Shown: one piece after another, positions 57,083-64,000 of the stretch
Layout of the letters: each line of letters begins with the position of its first letter
Position numbering within the stretch: the stretch's first letter is position 1
Notes under the pieces: generated by a model
The model's input: the letters and a program-made list of their open reading frames with translations, nothing else
What the model was told of the DNA's origin: nothing
The model's database searches: none
From: Astrothelium macrocarpum
Lineage: Eukaryota > Ascomycota > Dothideomycetes > Trypetheliales > Trypetheliaceae
Direction of reading: 5' to 3'
DNA: 64,000 nt
NCBI GenBank assembly: GCA_021030915.1
Contig: JAGEMR010000011.1
Span: forward strand, 248,001-312,000
Made by a program: the position numbers and the translations under genes

Positions 57083-60000
57083 TCACCTCCCTCCCTCATC
57101 CTCCTCAACCATCACCTCCGCAACCTCCTCCTCCTCCTCCCCCTCCGCCCCCACAGCCTCCACCGTCACCACCCCGCCATCCACATCGACCACCCCACCA
57201 CCCACATCCACCATCTCCTCGTCCCGCTGCACCGGCGTCCCAAACCCGGGATGGCCCGCGGCGCCCCCGTCGTCGTCGCCAAAATCCTCGAGCATGCGCT
57301 GGCTCAGATCCGCGCCGAGGTCACTATCCGGCGCCGCGCGATCGCTCGCCGCGTCCGCCTCATCGTTCGTATCGACGTCCGCGACGCCATCGTCATCGTC
57401 GGCGGAGGCGAGGGCGGGGGGGTGCGTGTGGAGGGTGGAGAAGTCCCAGGCGGGCGCGACAGCGGCGGCGGCAGTGGCGGAGGAGGAGCCGGGGCCGTGG
57501 CCGTAGCCGGTGCCGGCGCCGAGGGTGAAGGGGTTGGGCGGGATGTCGTGTTCGTCGTCGCCGAGCATGTTGACGCCTTCGTCTTCCATGTCCCAGGGAT
57601 TACTGCGGCTGTTCTTCGCGACTGCTCCACCAGCGCCGGAGGAGCCACCAGTCGGCCCAGCTCGGATTAGCGCGCTGTTGCTCGGGTCGAGCGCGGGTGC
57701 TGCTGCTGCTGCCTTCTCGACTCCAGGGCCAGTGGAGGAGCCGAGAGGCGGGCCGTCCCCCGACGGTGAGGCGGTGGGGGAGTCGTTGGTGGCGATGGCG
57801 TCGTCGGAGGGGGAGTCGTTGCGGAGGGAGAGGACGAGGTCGGTGAGGAGGGGACCGCCGAGCGGGGCGGTGGAGCGGCGGCGGTAGAAGAGGAGGTAGG
57901 CTGCGGGGGTGATGACGGATTGGGGGTTGGCGCAGTGGGAGACGACGGAGTCTGGTGGATCGGGATGTTAGGGTGTGTGGGTTGAGGGGTTGTAGGAGGA
58001 TGGACTCACCATTGTACTCGTACCACTTTTTGTCGTAAAAATTCTGTGCGTACGCCGTATAATGCCCGCCTCCTAGACCACCGTAATGATTGTCTACAGC
58101 AAATAAATCGTACAGCAGCCCCTTTCCCTCCGGCATCCCCACGCGTCCGCTTAAGTCCAGCCCCTCGATAGGGAAATCTACCAGCACATCTACCTTATCC
58201 CTAAACCCACGATGTGCACTAAATCGCTTTAGATGCAACACTAGCACATCCGGCACTGTCCAAATCTCCAGCGTCTTCGATGCCAACCGCAATTCTTTAC
58301 ACCGATTGCAGTACCACGCATTCTCCTCTGACAAAATCTCCTCGCGCGCCGTCTCTGCAAAGCACTCGTCGAGACTGACCCCGTGCTTCTTCCGCGCGGC
58401 GCGTTTGGCCTTTCGCGCTTCGAGCTCCGGATCAGCAATGGTGTCCATGTGGTCGTATGCCGACGCGCCGCGCAGCTCGTCCTTGCTGGATCCCGTAAAG
58501 AGGCTCTCGTAAGCGTCGGGGTTCCAGTCGAGCACGAGGGCTTCGTGTGGCTTGATTAACATGCCGTCGGTTGTGAGGCCACCGGCAACCGTGCTTGCTG
58601 CGTCGTCATTTTCGTTCGCGTCTGCAGTGCCGTCAAAGGAGGCCGCTGGGTATTGCGATGCACGCTTCTTGCCTTTGCTACCGTACGTCTTGAGCTTGTT
58701 ATTGCGCTTCTTGGAGCCGTTGAAGCGGCGATTGGTGAGCATAGCGCGTTCATCGGGGAGGTCATCGGATTCGTAGCCGGGGTCGTCATGGGAGTAGCTG
58801 GAGTTGTTGTTTGCGGAGGGTAAGGGAGCGTCGAGTTCGTCGGAGCTGGATGAGTTGGGCTCGTCATCGGGATTGGAGTGGGTGCTGGTGCGTGATTGCT
58901 CGGATGTGCGGCGTGGGACTGCTTGAATGGCGCGAGATAGAACGGTGGGATAGTCTTTGTTTTCGGCGAGAGAGTTCCAGCCGGTTGGCACTACGTCAGC
59001 GCCCGAGCGAAAGAACTTCATATCAAACAGATTTTGGAGATGACCAGGGATGTAGGCACCAGGCTGGAGTACAGAAGGTATCGATTTGGACGCGGTCTTG
59101 ATGTTCTGAGGGACAATCTCCATGGTTGCATCCGTCTCATTTTGTGTGGTAGTATTGTCTGTCATGGAAACATCGACTATACCATCTTCAGATGCGACAG
59201 ATTGGTCTTTGATTTTCTGTCCGTTTGTTGATGATCCATCTTCATCTGTATTCAAGACTACCTCGGAGCCAGAATTGGATATCGATGATATTCCGAATCC
59301 ATCATCTTCGGTCAAGATAGGCCTTGTCGTCATCGTGGCAACTCTTGCAAGGACTTTTCGAAGAATCTCGTCATAGTCCTTTGCTTCTTCACGTGTAATC
59401 AGTACAAATGACGGCCACTGACACATTGTTTTCCCGGTATAACGAGTACTACTAGTTGATGGGAGACGGTGAAACAGTGGTACAAGCATCTTTTCAGCAA
59501 GGGGAGATTCCTCGGTGATTTCGTCGTCGGTCGAAGGACTGTTATAGGTGTAGCTCACGTAGGCCTTCTTCTGTCTGTTTTCGGGAGGAGGGAAATTTGT
59601 AGGGACATCATCCAATTCATAAATGACAATGATATCGTTGGGTTGGATAGACTCTACGGCTGCTCTGTCGTCATCAAAGGTCTTGAAGAATTTTCTGTTG
59701 TACGTCTCGGCAACCACGCACTTTTTAGGATCTAGACCGTCAATCTTCTTTGCGACATACTCCTTCAAAGCTTTGATGGTACTATTTTTGTCAATGTCGA
59801 CTTGTATTTTGAGCAATTTTCCTTGCAGAGGTGCAAAGACAACCGTATGCTGCCAAGAACTCTGAACCGGCAACTGTAGCGTGACAAGGGAGTATGGATC
59901 AAAAGTAATGCTGACTTTATCGCACTCTGGGCACACCATGGTATTCTTGTAGAATCCACAGAATAGGTCCATTGCCACGGAGTCATTTCGAGCATGATGA

Positions 60001-62581
60001 TTTTCTCGAAACTTTTCGCCAAGAGCTCGAACAGCCTCAGGATCATTAACAGTATTGTCATCGGACTCTGGATTCTCCATGTATGGTTTCTTGTGTATTC
60101 GATTTAGATCCTCATGAATAGCATCAAGTAGAAAACTCAAAAATTCTTGGGAATCTTGTTGGCCATAACCAGAAAAGAGCGGTTGACAACGACCAATGGT
60201 ACTCTTAATTGTGCGTGGTGTGAACGCTCCCGTGTTTTCGCCATAGATTGAGTGGACAAAAGATGAGTATGTCTTTGCGATTTCTCCCTTGTGTCCTAGC
60301 GGATTGTTGGTGTTTAACTCCTCTTTGTATTTCTCAGCCAAAAAGTACATGCTTAGTTCTTCGATACTTCGGACGCATTGTAGTGCAGAATTCATGTAAC
60401 AGGTATTACCCAAATTGACCAAGCCTACAGTACCTCGCGTCCTTCCAGATCTTCTGGTCCTGCCACGTGTCACAGGACCTGAGAGTGCTGGGCTAGTTCT
60501 ACCGCTATCCGTTCCCTTGGCCTTGGAATTCAAGAGTAAGCTGGAGCCTTTGCTCTTATTCGTAGCCACGTTCTTCTTATTCTTATTTCGAGAAGCGTCT
60601 GATGCAAACTCGCCTCCACCGGGTCCACCAATCTGCTCTTCAACGATTAGCGTTTGACTAATTCCAAGGCCGACGGTTTCAAGCTGAACATGACCATTGT
60701 ATTTTTCATTCATTGTCTGATCTTGGAGATCGACCATTTCGCGTTCAGATCCCTCGGCCATGTTTGAAAAGGTGACTGGATCGATAAGCGCGCTGGGAAT
60801 TGTGGTTATCCTAGCTATTGCGCCAGGGGTTGGGGACGCATTGCGGGACGAGGCCGGTGTGAGCATGCCAGCCTGACCGTTAGAAACCTCGACAGTATTG
60901 ACGGTTGATAGTTCCAGCTGTCTCCAAAGCTTCACTTTCGTTTTCAAATCTATTTGAAGAAGCTTTTTGACCCGTGCTAGGAAGCTCTGAGACCTTTCAT
61001 TCCGAGAGGCCACGAGCAGCGGCGCATCCCTGGTAGGCTCCCGAAGTCCTGCGAAGCCCTGAGTGTCGCTGCCAAGTTTACGGATGGTGAATAGCGGAGG
61101 ATACAATTCAAACATGACATTTTGAGCCAGAGAGCCTTGTGGTGCAGTATCATGCATGTACCGAACAATTACGGGCGAGTTGTTGGCAAGACCATGCCAT
61201 TGTACAATTTGATCCCATGCATTCTCAGGTATAATTTCGAGATCCTGACGTTGAAAAAGCCCCGACTTGAGAGGTATAAACTTCTCGCCTCGTTCGTCTT
61301 GAATATCATATTGGCTGTCGACTAGTTTCCGTCATCAGTAGGCAGATATTTTCATGGCAACCGTTTTTGAAACAAGGACAATGAAAGCGACAAAAGAAAG
61401 GGGGAAAAAAAAAGCTCCTTACATTCTTCGATGAGGTCAGAATTATCAACTGGTCCAATTTCAGCCTCCATATCTGCCTTGCTGTAATCGCCGGACCTTT
61501 GCCCATCCGTAGTCTTGGCCACAACGCGTTTATACCAGGCGCCAGAGAGAACGTAGCCTTTGATACCCTCCTTTGCTTCCTCCTCGTTGTAGAGTTGATG
61601 AATTCGTGCAACCTGCTCATCAAGAGAAGGTACCGTCACGTTCTCAGCGCGTTCTTCGTGTAGAGCGTCGTTGTGTTGTTCGAATGAATTTTTGGGCGCT
61701 GACCCAAATCTGCCAGTAAAAGTCCCAGAGTTCATTAAAGAAGCCGATGCTGCTTGGGATGTTTGACCGTTACTAGATTGTGAATCTGCCTGTGTTTCCG
61801 AAAGCATATCCACTGAGCCTGCGCGGAAACTCGTTCCAGAAGCATTTCTCGTTTTGATCTCTACATCTCCCGCATCAGCATTGACCATGGCACTATCATG
61901 ATATTGTCGCAAAGGCGATGACCGATCAATATCCATAATATCCATAGTCTTTCCTTTGTATTCCTCCTCCAAAGTCGCGGCGGGGCGTTTGGCGGGTGAC
62001 GATGACCGTAGATTCGTGGCAGACGTGAGCTCTGTAGCAGACAGACGAGCTTGGCTAGGCGTAGTTGGCGATACAGTCGACTCCTTTTCGGATGTATCCT
62101 GCTCTTCCGAATTTCCCGTGTCCGCCATGATGACTGGCGAATTGCCTCCCAAAGTCAAGTTTGCGTAAGCGTCGGTAGGAGAGCTGCCGGTGGTGGAAGT
62201 GCTACTCCGCTGTGAGATGGTGGAAAGAAAGGAGGCCTCGGACACCTCTTCTTGAATGTGTGGAGGAATAAATCTTGGTGGCGATTGCGTAGAGCGTTGG
62301 CTATTGGAGGTGGTAGAAATAATGGTAGAGGAAGCAAGCAAAGGCTGGCTATTCACTTCATCCAAGATAGTCGGCGGGCTGGACTCGCGGTGAATATCTG
62401 GATCGGCTCGTGCTTCTGGGACAAGCTTTCTTTTCTTGTGGGAAGCCGTGATGAAAGGGAGCTGCTCACGGTTGTGGGCAGCTCGAACGGAGGTATAGAA
62501 GGAACCTCGTAGGGAACGTGGCGATGGCCACTGGGGGAGGAAAGAGAGCAAAGCTCTGCAAATAGCCGTAGTTTCTCTCAA
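57083..62581 (-). CDS. UBP12: Ubp12-like ubiquitin-specific protease (DUSP-USP)
   Basis: Three exons, 61423-62581, 58010-61321 and 57083-57951 (introns 101 and 58 nt), give 1779 residues. A Ser/Thr-rich disordered N-terminus is followed by a DUSP domain (ARIHQLYNEEEAKEGIKGYV; GAWYKRVV; ENAWDQIVQWHGL). The USP core has its Cys box GLVNLGNTCYMNSALQ (Cys about residue 694). Its His box GGLGGGHYTAYAQNF continues over the last intron into DSVVSHCANPQSVI. The core is split by a long insert with acidic and basic low complexity, as in the USP4/11/15 and yeast Ubp12 group. The C-terminal tail is Asp/Glu/Gly/Ala-rich. The enzyme removes ubiquitin from proteins; yeast Ubp12 acts on Fzo1, heterotrimeric G protein and PCNA. 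The start could be later, at MADTGNSEEQDTSE. Confidence 0.9.
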
Positions 62582-63099
62582 AATGTCAGGCAGCTATTGC
62601 TTATTCCCTCAACTTGTTGTAAAAGCCGGGCTGTGTTGATGTTAAGAATGGTGCAGTCCTAAGGCCAGGCTGCCTCGTCAAGCCATCAGCGCCACGCGAC
62701 AAATTAAAAGTAGATCAACACGCGATCAACCAATATAATTCCACGGAGCTTTGACTATTTCGACCAGATACAGATAAATCAATCATGTCTATAGGACACG
62801 GATAGCAAAAAAACAATTCACTTCATTTGCGCAATAAGTGGTCAAGGCGTGCAACCGAATATTCTATTGCATATATTCCATGTCTACCTTAGCCTCACCA
62901 AGGTACCTTGGTAGCTTACATCTATTGGCAGAAGACGTCACAAAACCACGTCCACCATTGTAAGCATGTCAATGATTCTCAGAACCTCCCAAGCCCATTC
63001 CGTCTTCCGCGTCAGCATTTATGTCTCTCTAAAAAGCCTGGTCCAATGACCAGCGACGCCGAGGGGTATCCCATATAACCATGTTCACACCGAAATTTC
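62582..63099. other. Deubiquitinase promoter and upstream 3' flank
   Basis: No gene recognised. CACCAAGGTACCTTGGTAGC near 62895 is a short palindrome. Confidence 0.5.
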
Positions 63100-64000
63100 T
63101 CACTTGGACTGCCCCGGGTTCAACCAAGAAAACGCCGACGCTCCACCCACTGGATTTGCGGACCTTGGCTTGCTTGACTGAGCAGGTTGATTCTCTTTCA
63201 AGCTGGCCTCACTACTCCTCCCATCCGCCGAGTCCATGCGTCGGAGCTGAGAACCGTTTGCCTCAGGTCCAGTCGCACTTGCTCTTTTTTTGCCTTCATC
63301 GAAAAACCGAGATTGGCTATTTGCAGGAGAAGTGGATGCGCTAGCGACTGATCCTGAAAAACTCCTTGGGGTTGATTTGGTAGTGGGCTTCAACACTTTG
63401 ATGCCCGTATCGCGTCGTTGGTAGTTGACGCTGGGACTCTTACTCACATTGGCCCAATCCATCTGGCTAGATGTACTACCTTCACGACGCCAATTGCTCC
63501 AGATACCGCTCGGCGCGCCGGACCCTGAGCGTGGTGGTGTAGGACCCAAGGAACTTGTGGACTCTGACGATTTCTGCTCTCCGCTACCTGTCAAGATTTC
63601 CAGCGAAGGTCTTTGTGCAGGCGTTGAACGCGCTATGTTGGGCGTCGGTGTATCTTCTCCAGCCTCAATGTCGACTTCTTCTGTATGGGGGCTGCTCATG
63701 CTAGTGTTGGACAAGGTAGATTCCCTTGCTTTTTCAGCAGGCGAAACGTCCCGGCCTATGGATGCAGATGTCGGCGACATGACAAATGATGATGACAAAG
63801 CTGGCTCTCCGATTGTTGATGTTGTAGATGACTGCTGGGCCAGGGGCATACGGAGCGTTGAAGGATCTCCACTGGTAGTAAATAAATTTTTAAAGGTAGC
63901 ATCATTTTCGGGCCGAACAAGCGGCACTGTCAACTTTGCGCGATCGTCGTCGAAAAGAATAACCTGGTTTGAGGAGAATAGAATATCCGCATTGTGCATC
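63100..64000 (-). CDS. C-terminal part of an unrecognised Ser/Thr-rich protein, cut by the window edge
   Basis: Open minus-strand frame of at least 299 codons ending at TGA/TAG 63100. The most N-terminal part visible (ADILFSSNQVILFDDDRAKL, then TVPLVRPENDATFKNLF) looks like the end of a globular domain. The remainder is low-complexity and rich in Ser, Thr, Pro and charged residues with many SP/TP sites (SLGPTPPRSGSG; KPTTKSTPRSFSG; DSADGRSSEASLKE), presumably disordered and phosphorylated. The ATG at 63997-63999 lies at the edge and is unlikely to be the true start. The family cannot be decided from this piece. Confidence 0.65.
   Translation of the reverse strand, partial: MHNADILFSSNQVILFDDDRAKLTVPLVRPENDATFKNLFTTSGDPSTLRMPLAQQSSTTSTIGEPALSSSFVMSPTSASIGRDVSPAEKARESTLSNTSMSSPHTEEVDIEAGEDTPTPNIARSTPAQRPSLEILTGSGEQKSSESTSSLGPTPPRSGSGAPSGIWSNWRREGSTSSQMDWANVSKSPSVNYQRRDTGIKVLKPTTKSTPRSFSGSVASASTSPANSQSRFFDEGKKRASATGPEANGSQLRRMDSADGRSSEASLKENQPAQSSKPRSANPVGGASAFSWLNPGQSK

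Noticed and set aside
56957..57670. 237-codon plus-strand frame
   Set aside because: Antisense to the Asp/Glu/Gly tail of the deubiquitinase; His/Arg/Val-rich shadow.
1..64000. CRISPR arrays, operons, riboswitches
   Set aside because: Not expected in a fungal nuclear genome, and no regular direct repeats with unique spacers were seen.

Overview
The window is nuclear DNA of a filamentous ascomycete (Pezizomycotina; the gene content suggests Leotiomycetes, but that is an impression, not a proof). Evidence: protein genes with 1-6 short introns (about 41-144 nt, GT...AG with CTAAC/CTGAC-like branch sites), fungal-specific families (Dam1 of the DASH ring, SPX-RING, Ytp1, Csr1, a Cu-only SOD, S53 tripeptidyl peptidase, an MCT-type MFS carrier), and transposons decayed by C-to-T/G-to-A change as produced by repeat-induced point mutation (RIP).

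Layout. 1-760: 3' part of a secreted Ser/Thr-rich protein gene. 2.6-4.2 kb: SRPK-like kinase with an internal stop. 5.2-11.5 kb: housekeeping block (omega-type GST, Csr1-like PI-transfer protein, divergent DAM1, YTP1). 11.5-14.9 kb: no recognisable gene. 14.9-18.4 kb: JJJ1 and a divergent SPX-RING E3 gene. 18.5-24.0 kb: polysaccharide deacetylase, MFS carrier, EI24-type membrane protein, Ure2-like GST. 26.7-28.0 kb: an orphan gene. 28.9-29.0 kb: a tRNA-Asp gene. 30.1-40.1 kb: a secretion-related block with a tripeptidyl peptidase, a GPI-anchored Cu-only SOD and a 1431-residue modular wall protein. 41.6-43.9 kb: NOSIP-type E3 and a GFA-domain protein. 44.5-46.3 kb: gene relics and an inverted repeat. 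46.7-47.8 kb: secreted amidohydrolase. 48.2-52.2 kb: an AT-rich island formed by one pogo/Fot1-type element inserted in another. 52.5-56.6 kb: S9 peptidase and aldo-keto reductase. 57.1-62.6 kb: Ubp12-like deubiquitinase. 63.1-64.0 kb: 3' end of an unrecognised disordered protein.

Most unusual observation. The tRNA-Asp(GUC) gene at 28898-29025 (minus strand) has a canonical 37/38 intron of 8 nt and also a 48-nt GTAAGT...TAG insertion in the T-arm, between nucleotides 61 and 62. Removing both gives a perfectly paired 72-nt tRNA. The insertion looks like an mRNA-type intron inside a Pol III gene. Other points worth following are the nested RIP-marked elements with locally spared patches, a CaaX-like C-terminus on the SPX-RING protein, two frame-supported GC-AG introns, a relic of a small cysteine-rich protein gene beside a palindromic repeat, and the modular wall protein with coding microsatellites.

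Most genes are independent, as is usual in fungi. Functional links that can be argued are secretion and wall biology (peptidase, SOD, wall protein, deacetylase) and ubiquitin signalling (SPX-RING, NOSIP, Ubp12). Exon coordinates were derived by hand from splice signals, phase continuity and family knowledge; no database search was possible.
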